DNA from: an uncultured beta proteobacterium
Lineage (GTDB): Bacteria > Pseudomonadota > Gammaproteobacteria > Burkholderiales > Burkholderiaceae_B
Assembly: GCA_903924715.1 (NCBI GenBank)
Contig: CAIYCP010000329.1
Location: forward strand, 1-23,230
Direction: 5' to 3'
DNA length: 23,230 nucleotides
Numbering within the stretch: position 1 is the stretch's first letter; each line of letters starts with the position of its first letter. Both the position numbers and the translations under genes were made by a program. This document shows positions 7,391 to 14,791 of this stretch, in pieces. The notes under the pieces were generated by a model. The model had not been told where the DNA came from, searched no databases, and saw only the letters and a list, made by a program, of their open reading frames with translations.

Positions 7391-8404
7391 TTACTCGGCC
7401 TTGATATCGCCCATTCGAATCGTTTTCTCCCATAACGCAACGTCTTTCTGAATAATCTCAGCAAATTGCTCAGGGGTCCCTAAAAATGGTTCAAGACCAA
7501 GCGACTGAAAGCGCTCGCGGGTCGAGGCCTGCCTTAAAAGTAGATTAATTTGTGCGTTGAGGTATTTCACAATCTCAGGCGATGTTCCCGTCGGTGCAAA
7601 TAAACCAATCCAGTAATTCACCTCAAAATCTGCGTAGCCTGATTCTGCGATCGTCGGAACGGTTGGTAACGATGCTGAACGCGCGCCACTACTCACCGAG
7701 ATTGGTTTAAGACGTCCGCTTTTGATATGCGCAATCGAAGAAGCGATCCCCGTAAACATCATTGAAGTTTCACCACTGACCGTTGCAACAACGGCGGGCG
7801 TGCTGCCCTTATACGGCACGTGCATCAAGGCCGTATCCGTTCGTTGACGAAATAATTCAGCTGTTAAATGCGGCGATGTTCCCACACCAGCCGAGGCGTA
7901 TTTCATTTCACCCGGTTGCGCTTTTGCTAAAGCAATCAACTCAGTGAGATTATTGGCAGGCACCGAGGGATGCACGACCAACACATCATTTGAATACCCA
8001 ATCAACGCAATGGGCGCAAAACTTTTAAAAGGATCGTAAGAAATATTTTTATATAAAAACGGGTTGATCGCGATAATGCCGGTACCGGCCACTAATAAGG
8101 TATAGCCATTGGGGCTGGCCTTCGCCACTAAATCAGCGCCAATGATGCCACTGGCACCTGCGCGATTTTCGACAATGACTTGTTTGCCAAATACATCACT
8201 CAGTTGTTGGGCGGTGAGGCGCGCGACTGTATCCGTTGAGCCCGCGGCAGACTGCGGCACGATAAAAGTAATCGACCGATTTGGAAAATCAGTCTGCGAC
8301 CAGGCCCAAGTGCTGCCGAGCGCGAATACGCACAAATAAAATATTTGTGCGTGTCGCATGAAGACCCCGCGTCGCGCGCTTGATATCAATAAACGAGCAA
8401 GCAT
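7391..8404 (-). CDS. Bug-family tripartite tricarboxylate transporter substrate-binding protein
   Basis: This is a periplasmic receptor of the TctC/Bug family, which bind carboxylates such as citrate and hand them to TctA/TctB membrane partners or act as sensors. From the ATG at 8404 it is 337 residues. An N-terminal signal peptide (MRHAQIFYLCVFALGSTWAWSQ) is followed by the family marks: FPNRSITFIVPQSAAGSTDTVARL (the carboxylate-gripping loop lies in this region), IVENRAGASGIIGADLVAKASPNGYTLL, MKYASAGVGTSPHLTAELF and VPYKGSTPAVVATVSG. The start at 8404 has a Shine-Dalgarno AGAGG across the aconitase stop codon; an ATG at 8359, just before the signal peptide, is an alternative, and an upstream GTG/ATG at 8428 overlaps the aconitase gene. 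No tctA or tctB is in the window, so it is an orphan receptor here, as Bug proteins often are. The ligand is not identifiable from sequence. Confidence 0.93.
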   Translation of the reverse strand: MLARLLISSARRGVFMRHAQIFYLCVFALGSTWAWSQTDFPNRSITFIVPQSAAGSTDTVARLTAQQLSDVFGKQVIVENRAGASGIIGADLVAKASPNGYTLLVAGTGIIAINPFLYKNISYDPFKSFAPIALIGYSNDVLVVHPSVPANNLTELIALAKAQPGEMKYASAGVGTSPHLTAELFRQRTDTALMHVPYKGSTPAVVATVSGETSMMFTGIASSIAHIKSGRLKPISVSSGARSASLPTVPTIAESGYADFEVNYWIGLFAPTGTSPEIVKYLNAQINLLLRQASTRERFQSLGLEPFLGTPEQFAEIIQKDVALWEKTIRMGDIKAE

Positions 8405-8411
8405 CTGATGG

Positions 8412-8416
8412 CCTCT
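8412..8416 (-). promoter_or_regulatory. Bug receptor ribosome binding site overlapping the aconitase stop
   Basis: AGAGG on the minus strand lies seven bases before the ATG at 8404 and overlaps the TAG stop of the upstream aconitase (8415-8417). Ribosomes finishing the aconitase would occupy this site, which suggests translational coupling. It is the main support for placing the receptor start at 8404. Confidence 0.6.
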
Positions 8417-11090
8417 AGCCGAGCTCACGACTCAAACGATTTCTAAGCACATACTGCAAAATTCCACCATGTCGATAGTATTCGGCCTCAACGTCGCTAT
8501 CGAGTCTCACTAATAGTCGAATCGTTTGTGTACGACCCTCTGCATAGCGAATCACACAGTCAACCTGATCGCGGGCGCCCAAGCCACGATCTAAACCAAG
8601 GATATCGAAGGTTTCAGCACCCGTTAGCGCAAGCGACTGCCGCGTATCTCCGTTCAAAAATTGCAAGGGAAGTACACCCATACTCACCAAGTTTGAACGA
8701 TGAATTCGCTCAAGCGATTCGGCAATCACGGCACGCACGCCTAGCAAGCCTGTTCCCTTAGCTGCCCAGTCGCGCGAAGACCCCGCCCCATATTCTTTAC
8801 CTGCCACAACCACCAAGGCAACACCTTCGGCACGATAGCGCTGCGCAGCGGCATAAATAGACATCGCCTCTTTGCTTGGCATATGAAGCGTTGAACTTCC
8901 TTGAACCCCTGGGGTCAACTCATTATTTAAACGAACGTTTGCAAAGGTGCCTCGCATCATCACCTGATGATTTAAGCGACGCGCGCCATAATTCACAAAA
9001 TCAGCGGCATCAACGCCTAACGACTGCAGATACTGACCTGCGGGCGTTTGAACCGAGAACTTTCCAATCGGTGAGATGTGATCCGTCGTCAACATATCAC
9101 CGAACATCCCCAACACGCGCGCGCCGACGATATTGTCTTGAGCGGGCACTTCGCGCGTCATCCCTTCAAAATAAGGGGGCCGCTGAATAAATAAACTACT
9201 TGGATTCCAATCATAGATTTTCCCAGTTGCGCTCGTCAGCGCACGCCACTGTGGAGATCCTTCGAAAATTGTTTGGTAGCGCGCTTGATACAAGTGCGGT
9301 TCAACATGTTGCGCGATCATCATCCGAATCTCATCGGGATCAGGCCAGATATCACGTAGGTAGACTGGGGCACCTTGCTGATCCTGCCCCAACGGTTCTT
9401 GCGTTAGATTAGTCTGTATTGAACCAGTCAAGGCGTAAGCAACCACCAGTGGAGGCGAGGCCAAAAAATTAACCTGCACACTGTTGTGTACGCGCGCATC
9501 AAAATTGCGATTGCCCGACAAGACCGCAACGGTCGCCAATTGCTCAGTATCAATTGCCTTCAGGATCGCCTCGGGCAACGGGCCTGAGTTGCCCATACAG
9601 CTCATGCAACCAAAGCCTACGACGTTAAAGCCTAACGCATCGAGATCGCCTTGCAAGCCTGAGGCATTTAAGTAATCGGCCACCACACGTGAACCTGGCG
9701 ATAACGATGTTTTTACCCAAGGCTTAGGCTTGAGTCCGCGGCGCCGCGCATTGCGCGCAAGCAAGCCAGCACCGATCATCACAGCGGGGTTTGACGTGTT
9801 CGTGCAACTTGTAATGGCTGCAATCACCACCGAGCCATCGCCGATTTCACTGCCGGCTGTCGCTGGGGACTTAGTTTTTTTAAGGACAACGGCTTGATCA
9901 AAAGCCTGCGCTACATCTGATAAATCGACACGCGCATCGGGGCGCCCAGGGCCCGCCATGCTTGGCACCACAGTCGATAAATCGATATTAATCACCCTGG
10001 CGTATCTAGGCGCAACCGTCTTGCTGTCTCGCCACAAGCCCTGCACCTGACAATACGCCTTGACCAGCGCCACCTGCTCAGGGCTGCGACCGGTCACCTC
10101 AAGATATCGAAGTGTTTCTTGGTCAACTGGAAAAAAACTCATCGTCGCGCCACATTCGGGCGTCATGTTCGATACCGTCGCACGCTCAGGCAAGGACAAG
10201 GCATCAACACCCGATCCAAAATATTCGATGAACCGCCCGATCACACCTTCACCGCGCAAACGTTGTGTAATGGTCAGCACCAAATCTGTGGAGGTCACAC
10301 CAGGTTGCAACGCGCCAGTCAACTGACAGCCCACAACCTCAGGAATCGGCACAGAGACAGGCTCGCCCAAGGCCACCGCACCACCCTCAAACCCACCCAC
10401 ACCCCAAGCCACAACACCTAAGGCATTAATCATCGCAGTATGACTATCCATACCAATCAAAGAATCCGGAAACGCCAACGTACGGCCTTCGTGTTCTTTG
10501 GTCCAGACCACTTTAGCCAAGAACTCTAAATTCACCTGATGCAAAATGCCCGAGCCGGGTGGAAACACACGCACCCCATCAAAAGCCTGGCTACACCAGC
10601 GCAAAAATTCATAACGTTCACGATTTTGCGCAAATTCAGCGGCCATGTTGAACTCAAGCGAGGTCGACTTACCCGCATCCTCAACCATCACAGAGTGGTC
10701 AACAATGAAATCCATCGCAACACTTGGATTAATGAGTGCGGCATCACCACCTAGGGCAGTCATCGCATCGCGCATCGCGGCCAAATCACCCATCAGCGTG
10801 AGCCCCGAAGATTCTGGCATCATGACACGGGCAGGTCTGAATTCAATCACACAGTCTGTCTGTTGCGCAAGCAGTTGAGATACAAGCAGGCGAACGTCGG
10901 CGGTGTGATCCGTATTATTGAGCCCTTGAGCACGCAATAGATTTTCAAGCAAAATCCTCAGGGTATATGGCAAGGTTTCTAAGTTCAACAGCCCTGCCTG
11001 TTGCGCAGCATTCAAGCTGAAGTAATCATATTGTTTACCGTTCACCTCGAGCGTTCGACGCAATTGACTCGCCTGAAACTGTTTGGTCAT
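8415..11090 (-). CDS. acnA: Aconitate hydratase, AcnA/IRP-type family (divergent member)
   Basis: The 891-residue protein has the AcnA/IRP layout and length and should isomerise citrate and isocitrate or a close analogue through a [4Fe-4S] cluster. Visible family features are IVDHSV (129-134), FPPGSGILHQVNLEFL, GMDSHTAMINALG, SCTNTSNP with C429, GFGCMSCMGNSGPL with C495 and C498 (cluster ligands), SGNRNFDARVH, and the C-terminal swivelling domain with GAGSSRDWAAKG and IHRSNL. Several positions depart from canonical AcnA: PESSG (92-96) in place of QDFTG, GGFEGGAVALGEP in place of GG[IL]EAEA-type sequence, and NFDAR in place of NFEGR. It starts at an ATG with a strong AGGAG and is followed at 10 bases by the Bug receptor. 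It diverges from the ompR/risA-like gene across a 200-base gap with a palindrome. The family is certain; normal citrate activity is probable but not proven, as it could be a specialised paralogue. Confidence 0.93.
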   Translation of the reverse strand: MTKQFQASQLRRTLEVNGKQYDYFSLNAAQQAGLLNLETLPYTLRILLENLLRAQGLNNTDHTADVRLLVSQLLAQQTDCVIEFRPARVMMPESSGLTLMGDLAAMRDAMTALGGDAALINPSVAMDFIVDHSVMVEDAGKSTSLEFNMAAEFAQNRERYEFLRWCSQAFDGVRVFPPGSGILHQVNLEFLAKVVWTKEHEGRTLAFPDSLIGMDSHTAMINALGVVAWGVGGFEGGAVALGEPVSVPIPEVVGCQLTGALQPGVTSTDLVLTITQRLRGEGVIGRFIEYFGSGVDALSLPERATVSNMTPECGATMSFFPVDQETLRYLEVTGRSPEQVALVKAYCQVQGLWRDSKTVAPRYARVINIDLSTVVPSMAGPGRPDARVDLSDVAQAFDQAVVLKKTKSPATAGSEIGDGSVVIAAITSCTNTSNPAVMIGAGLLARNARRRGLKPKPWVKTSLSPGSRVVADYLNASGLQGDLDALGFNVVGFGCMSCMGNSGPLPEAILKAIDTEQLATVAVLSGNRNFDARVHNSVQVNFLASPPLVVAYALTGSIQTNLTQEPLGQDQQGAPVYLRDIWPDPDEIRMMIAQHVEPHLYQARYQTIFEGSPQWRALTSATGKIYDWNPSSLFIQRPPYFEGMTREVPAQDNIVGARVLGMFGDMLTTDHISPIGKFSVQTPAGQYLQSLGVDAADFVNYGARRLNHQVMMRGTFANVRLNNELTPGVQGSSTLHMPSKEAMSIYAAAQRYRAEGVALVVVAGKEYGAGSSRDWAAKGTGLLGVRAVIAESLERIHRSNLVSMGVLPLQFLNGDTRQSLALTGAETFDILGLDRGLGARDQVDCVIRYAEGRTQTIRLLVRLDSDVEAEYYRHGGILQYVLRNRLSRELG

Positions 11091-11097
11091 AACTGTT

Positions 11098-11102
11098 CTC
11101 CT
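11098..11102 (-). promoter_or_regulatory. acnA ribosome binding site
   Basis: AGGAG on the minus strand, seven bases before the acnA ATG, is the strongest Shine-Dalgarno in the window. It stands out because most neighbouring genes have weak or no recognisable sites, and it suggests efficient translation. Confidence 0.7.
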
Positions 11103-11192
11103 GAGCGCTTGCGATCGCGCCTCTTCATGAATATTCTTGAGCGATAAGCAACAATATAATCTGATGTTTAGATCGAATTGAACCTCTCGCGC

Positions 11193-11209
11193 CGTAACAT
11201 TTTGTTACG
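11193..11209. promoter_or_regulatory. Candidate OmpR-family operator in the acnA/ompR divergent gap
   Basis: CGTAACA and TGTTACG form a perfect 7-base inverted repeat around TTT. The inner 12 bases ACATTTTGTTAC agree with the core of the box reported for the OmpR-family regulator RstA (ACATNTNGTTAC, recalled consensus). A similar half-site, TGTTACATTT, lies at 11276-11285 directly before the regulator start, and TGTAAAACCTTGTGACA lies at 11234-11250. The site is placed to regulate the two-component operon, the divergent aconitase gene, or both. Binding by the neighbouring regulator is inferred. Confidence 0.5.
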
Positions 11210-11290
11210 TATGTTTAAGCATAGCTCAGCAAATGTAAAACCTTGTGACAAATGAGACGTTGTTCGGTCTGGCACTGTTACATTTCCGCT

Positions 11291-12025
11291 ATGAATATCT
11301 TACCTTCCCCGATCGTACGAAAAATTCTGGTGGTCGATGATGACCCCCGTTTACGTGATTTATTGCGCCGTTACCTCACCGATCAAGGTTTTAATGTGCT
11401 AACTGCTGAAGATGGTCAAGAAATGACCAAAATCTGGCATCGTGAGCATATTGACCTGTTAGTCCTTGATCTGATGCTACCCGGAGAAGACGGCCTATCG
11501 ATTTGTCGACGTCTGCGCGGCAATCACGACAATACCCCCATCATTATGCTCACCGCGCGCGCAGAAGAAATTGATCGCATTATCGGTCTTGAAATGGGCG
11601 CAGACGATTACCTTTCTAAACCCTTCAATCCGCGCGAACTCCTGGCACGCATTAATGCAATTTTGCGTCGACGCAGCAGTGATGAACATCCTGGCGCACC
11701 AAGCTACGACTATGAATCGATCTATTTTGGTCCGTTCGAACTGAATCTTGCCACACGCACACTCACCCGAGACCAACATATTGTTCCCATCACAACGGGC
11801 GAGTTCTCGGTGTTAAAAGTCTTTGGTCGCCATCCAAAAATTCCTATCTCGCGCGAAAAACTCATGGAGCTCGCCCGTGGTCGCGAATACGAAGCGTACG
11901 ACCGCAGTCTAGATGTGCAAATCTCGCGCTTACGCAAACTCATCGAGGTCAACCCCTCCAAGCCCGCCTACATTCAAACGGTCTGGGGTCATGGCTATGT
12001 TTTTATCCCCGATGGCGGACTCTAA
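11291..12025 (+). CDS. ompR: OmpR-family response regulator (OmpR/RisA type)
   Basis: This is a 244-residue cytoplasmic response regulator. The receiver domain (about 10-126) has the acidic pair D16/D17, phospho-acceptor D60 in LVLDLMLPGEDG, T88 and K110 in SKPFNPREL. A winged-helix DNA-binding domain (about 145-240) carries TTGEFSVLKVF, SREKLMELARGREYEAYDRSLDVQISRLRK and YIQTVWGHGYVF. Its sequence is very close to what I recall of Bordetella RisA, the OmpR orthologue of Alcaligenaceae. The start is taken at the ATG at 11291 (MNILPSP) because it places IVRKILVVDDDPRLRD at the usual distance; an upstream ATG at 11252 would add an unusual Cys/His-rich extension. No Shine-Dalgarno is visible; a TGTTACATTT half-site occupies that position. 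It overlaps the sensor kinase gene by 14 bases. Autoregulation through the upstream palindrome is likely but inferred. Confidence 0.94.
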   Translation: MNILPSPIVRKILVVDDDPRLRDLLRRYLTDQGFNVLTAEDGQEMTKIWHREHIDLLVLDLMLPGEDGLSICRRLRGNHDNTPIIMLTARAEEIDRIIGLEMGADDYLSKPFNPRELLARINAILRRRSSDEHPGAPSYDYESIYFGPFELNLATRTLTRDQHIVPITTGEFSVLKVFGRHPKIPISREKLMELARGREYEAYDRSLDVQISRLRKLIEVNPSKPAYIQTVWGHGYVFIPDGGL

Positions 12026-13430
12026 GCCCACAGCCGAGGTCAGCCTCTTGCCAGTGCAAATCAATTGGCAACGGCAGTTCGAGCGTCTGCAACGCACCTG
12101 CTCGCGGCTGGGTTTATTCACGCGTACCTTTTTGCTACTGGTCGCGCTGATGCTCGCGAGTCTTGCCGCTTGGTTGCTGGTATTTATTTCAATCGAAACT
12201 GGACCACGCGCCGCGCAGCTCACTAAACGGATTGCCACTTCCGTGAACCTGACTCAAGCGGCGCTTCGATACACGCCCATTCACGAGCGCCCAGCCATGC
12301 TGCGTGAGCTGTCGCGCAGCGAAGGCCTCGACGTCTATCCCCGCTCAAATGCAGACGTGGTCGAACCGCTTCCGAATGAAGCGTACTGGCAAAGCTTCGC
12401 GCTACGATTGCGCAACACCCTCGGTGAAGAAACTCGCCTAGCCTGGGCCGTAAATGATATTCCGGGTGTTTGGGTTGGTTTTAGAATTGATCACGAGCCG
12501 TATTGGCTCTCTTTTGATCGCCATGAAATCGGTCTGACCGTCAGGCTTGAGTGGCTCAGCTGGGGGGCCGCGGCGCTACTACTCTCAATTGTCGGCGCTG
12601 CAGTCGGGGTTTCGTACATTAATCGTCCGCTCTCACGCTTAGCGCGCTCGGCACATTTATTATCCCGAGGCGAATCGCCTGCCCCTTTACCTGAAACCGG
12701 TGCACGTGAACTTCGCGCGCTCAATGCCAGCTTTAACCGCATGGCACGCGAACTAGAACAAACCGATACCGATCGTGCGCTGATGCTTGCGGGTATCTCA
12801 CACGATTTGCGCACACCACTCACACGCATGCGTCTCGAAATTGAACTGAGCAATATCGACGATGAAGCGCGCTTTGGCATTGATCAAGATTTAGCGCAAA
12901 TTGATCATTCGATTGGCCAGCTGATGGAGTATGCACGTCCACCTAGCGCTGCGCCTGCACGCGCCATTGACTTATCAGCACTGATGCACGAAATCACCGA
13001 ACGCGAACGCGGCTTGACGCGCGCCCATGGCGGTCAATTGCACACCAGAATCACGACAGATCTTTGGGCCTATATCACCGGATTTGATCTACAACGCATC
13101 ATGAGCAATTTGCTTGAAAATGCCCGTCGTTATGGTCGGCACCACGATGGCACGCTTGAGCTTTACATCGCGCTCAAACGCGAGATGAGTTCGATTGTGA
13201 TTGAGGTGCGTGACCGAGGCCCCGGTATCTCAACGTCTGATATCGAACGTGTTCGTCGGCCCTTTTCACGCGGCGACACAGCACGTACAGGGGCAGCGGG
13301 CACGGGGCTGGGCTTAGCCATTGTCGAGCGTTTAATTCATCATGCAGGCGGCTCGCTGGCGCTACTCTCGGGCCCAGTCGGCGGCCTCAAGGTTAGGATT
13401 GAATTGCCTGCGGCTCAGGCAGAGACGTGA
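12012..13430 (+). CDS. envZ: Sensor histidine kinase of the EnvZ/RisS type
   Basis: This is the 472-residue membrane kinase partner of the preceding regulator. It has a first membrane segment at about 38-60, a periplasmic domain of about 120 residues, a second membrane segment at about 181-203, HAMP at 204-256, the dimerisation domain with the H-box [16 protein letters not shown] (phospho-acceptor H264), the N-box [14 protein letters not shown] (N370), the G1 box DRGPGIS (401-407), the F region RRPFSRGD and the G2 box [12 protein letters not shown]. All elements for autophosphorylation are present, so it is intact, unlike the RisS of Bordetella pertussis, which is reported to be truncated. 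The start is taken at the ATG at 12012, overlapping the regulator's end by 14 bases; the open frame continues upstream inside the regulator gene without family support. Its last 38 bases overlap the convergent ispF gene. The signal it senses cannot be read from the sequence. Confidence 0.93.
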   Translation: MADSKPTAEVSLLPVQINWQRQFERLQRTCSRLGLFTRTFLLLVALMLASLAAWLLVFISIETGPRAAQLTKRIATSVNLTQAALRYTPIHERPAMLRELSRSEGLDVYPRSNADVVEPLPNEAYWQSFALRLRNTLGEETRLAWAVNDIPGVWVGFRIDHEPYWLSFDRHEIGLTVRLEWLSWGAAALLLSIVGAAVGVSYINRPLSRLARSAHLLSRGESPAPLPETGARELRALNASFNRMARELEQTDTDRALMLAGISHDLRTPLTRMRLEIELSNIDDEARFGIDQDLAQIDHSIGQLMEYARPPSAAPARAIDLSALMHEITERERGLTRAHGGQLHTRITTDLWAYITGFDLQRIMSNLLENARRYGRHHDGTLELYIALKREMSSIVIEVRDRGPGISTSDIERVRRPFSRGDTARTGAAGTGLGLAIVERLIHHAGGSLALLSGPVGGLKVRIELPAAQAET

Positions 13431-13905
13431 GCAAAGCAATCACATTGGCAGCGATGCCTTCTTGTCGCCCCAAGTGACCTAAACCTTCATTTGTTTTTGC
13501 TTTGATATTGATTGCCTGAGGCTCAAGTGCCAAGTCGCTGGCAATATTTGCGACCATTGCCACCACGTGCGGACCCATTTTGGGCGCCTGCGCGTGAATC
13601 GTGGCATCAATATTGACCACTTGCCAACCCGCCTCTCGCACACGCTGATAAGCAGTCCGTAACAAGATGCGACTGTTAGCACCACGGTATTGCGGATCTG
13701 TATCAGGGAAAAGACGGCCAATATCCCCCAGGCCTGCAGCCCCGAGTAAAGCATCGGTTAACGCATGTAGCAGGACATCGGCATCTGAATGCCCTAACAG
13801 GCCCAGAGCATGCGGAATCTGCACCCCTCCGATGATCAACGCGCGATCGGGCACCAGTGCGTGCACGTCAAAACCTTGTCCGATACGAAATGGGCTGAGA
13901 CTCAT
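13393..13905 (-). CDS. ispF: 2-C-methyl-D-erythritol 2,4-cyclodiphosphate synthase
   Basis: IspF converts CDP-ME 2-phosphate to MEcPP and CMP in the MEP isoprenoid pathway. The 170-residue product has the expected IGQGFDVH with zinc ligands D13 and H15, [21 protein letters not shown] (third zinc ligand H47), [19 protein letters not shown] and [19 protein letters not shown]. The C terminus is slightly longer than the 159 residues of E. coli and this extra end is encoded in the overlap with envZ. It follows ispD on the same strand after a 67-base A/T-rich gap, so the two are probably co-transcribed. No strong Shine-Dalgarno is visible. Confidence 0.96.
   Translation of the reverse strand: MSLSPFRIGQGFDVHALVPDRALIIGGVQIPHALGLLGHSDADVLLHALTDALLGAAGLGDIGRLFPDTDPQYRGANSRILLRTAYQRVREAGWQVVNIDATIHAQAPKMGPHVVAMVANIASDLALEPQAINIKAKTNEGLGHLGRQEGIAANVIALLTSLPEPQAIQS
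13405..13421. terminator. Inverted repeat inside the envZ/ispF overlap
   Basis: TGCCTG (13405-13410) and CAGGCA (13416-13421) form a 6-base-pair stem with a 5-base loop, located inside the coding overlap of the two convergent genes. No T-tract follows on either strand. It could slow or end transcription in both directions, but it may also be a coincidence of codon choice. Confidence 0.25.
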
Positions 13906-13972
13906 TGAAGACGCCTAATCAAAAGACTGAACGCACGTAGGACAACAAAAGAAAATTCTATTTTTTGCTCGC

Positions 13973-14692
13973 TTATAACCACGATTGCACCCACTCAAAA
14001 TCGTCAGGCCAAGTCACTTTGGCATTACGCGCAGAACCTTGCACTAAAAGCGGCGCATGCCCTGCTGCCTCAAGCGCTGAGGCTTCATCGGTAATGGGCA
14101 AACCACGTTCGATCCCTGCAAGCAGCGCCTGCTCAAGCAAACCCGCCCGAAACATCTGCGGCGTTTGCGCAAGCCACAAGCCTTCTCGTGTAACCGTTTG
14201 TTCAATCATCAAGGGCAGATTACCCTGCGCCCTTTTAACTGTATCGGCCACAGGCATTGCCAGTAACCCTCCGACAGCATGCGGCAAGCAAGTATCAATG
14301 AGTCGTGCAAGCGCCCCAGCTGGCAAACCTGGTCGAGCTGCATCATGCACCAAAACCCAATCCTGGGCATCCAGGTGCGCGTCTTGCAAACCTTGCAGCA
14401 CCGTTTGCGCACGCGTCACACCGCCGTACGGCCGACACACCGTTCGCGCTAACCCCGACAGGCAGGGCTCAGCTAATCGATCCTCTGGCGCCACCACCAC
14501 CCGAACCTGTTCAATACGGGGATCAACCAAGAGCGCCTGAACCGAACGACGCAACATCGGCACTCCGGCCATCAGTCGATATTGTTTCGGCAAGGCCGCG
14601 TTGGGTAACTGCGCACGCACCCCAACCCCAGCAGCAGGGACAAGGGCAACAATACGTAAAGAGGGCTTAGCGTTCGTCATAGGCCTAGCCAT
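13973..14692 (-). CDS. ispD: 2-C-methyl-D-erythritol 4-phosphate cytidylyltransferase
   Basis: IspD transfers CMP from CTP to MEP, two steps before IspF in the same pathway. The 239-residue protein has the nucleotide-binding opening VPAAGVGVRAQLPNAALPKQYRLMAG with the conserved Arg and Lys, then VHDAARPGL, TVKRAQG, LAQTPQMF and ITDEASALEAAG. The length and motif order fit the family. Two ATG starts are possible: 14692 (used here) and 14680 (MTNAKPSLRIV). A minus-strand TATAAT overlaps the first ATG (14691-14696), so the shorter form could be the real one if transcription starts just downstream; neither has a good Shine-Dalgarno. It diverges from mfd. Confidence 0.95.
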   Translation of the reverse strand: MARPMTNAKPSLRIVALVPAAGVGVRAQLPNAALPKQYRLMAGVPMLRRSVQALLVDPRIEQVRVVVAPEDRLAEPCLSGLARTVCRPYGGVTRAQTVLQGLQDAHLDAQDWVLVHDAARPGLPAGALARLIDTCLPHAVGGLLAMPVADTVKRAQGNLPLMIEQTVTREGLWLAQTPQMFRAGLLEQALLAGIERGLPITDEASALEAAGHAPLLVQGSARNAKVTWPDDFEWVQSWL

Positions 14693-14720
14693 TATATGAG
14701 TAGAGCCACAGCATCGCCCC

Positions 14721-14726
14721 TATAAT
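14721..14726 (+). promoter_or_regulatory. Candidate mfd -10 element
   Basis: A perfect TATAAT lies in the ispD/mfd divergent gap. It would start transcription near 14733 and give a leader of about 59 bases. I find no good -35 at 16-18 bases upstream, so the promoter is only moderately supported. Confidence 0.4.
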
Positions 14727-14739
14727 CAACACTTCACTC

Positions 14740-14765
14740 GGCGCCCCCTATTTTGGGATGGCGCC
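14740..14765 (+). other. GC-rich hairpin in the mfd leader
   Basis: GGCGCC (14740-14745) pairs with GGCGCC (14760-14765), and the stem can be extended inward by CCC/GGG with a two-base bulge. It is the strongest non-coding hairpin in the window and lies between the candidate -10 and the mfd ATG. A T5 run (14774-14778) begins eight bases after the stem, too far for a standard intrinsic terminator. Confidence 0.5.
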
Positions 14766-14791
14766 TGCATCTCTTTTTATATTGGCTTTTC

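Noticed and set aside
11155..11160. TATAAT on the plus strand in the acnA/ompR gap as the ompR promoter
   Set aside because: There is no acceptable -35 at 16-18 bases; TTGAGC lies only 12 bases away. It may serve as a -10 with an activator, but I cannot support a promoter call.
13965..14540. Plus-strand 191-codon frame opposite ispD
   Set aside because: It is antisense to a clear IspD, is rich in Ser, Cys and Arg, and resembles no known family; it is a shadow of the real gene.
14753..14791. Extended mfd start at TTG 14753
   Set aside because: The extension would begin inside the leader hairpin, lacks a Shine-Dalgarno and adds 13 residues not seen in the family; ATG 14792 gives the normal length.
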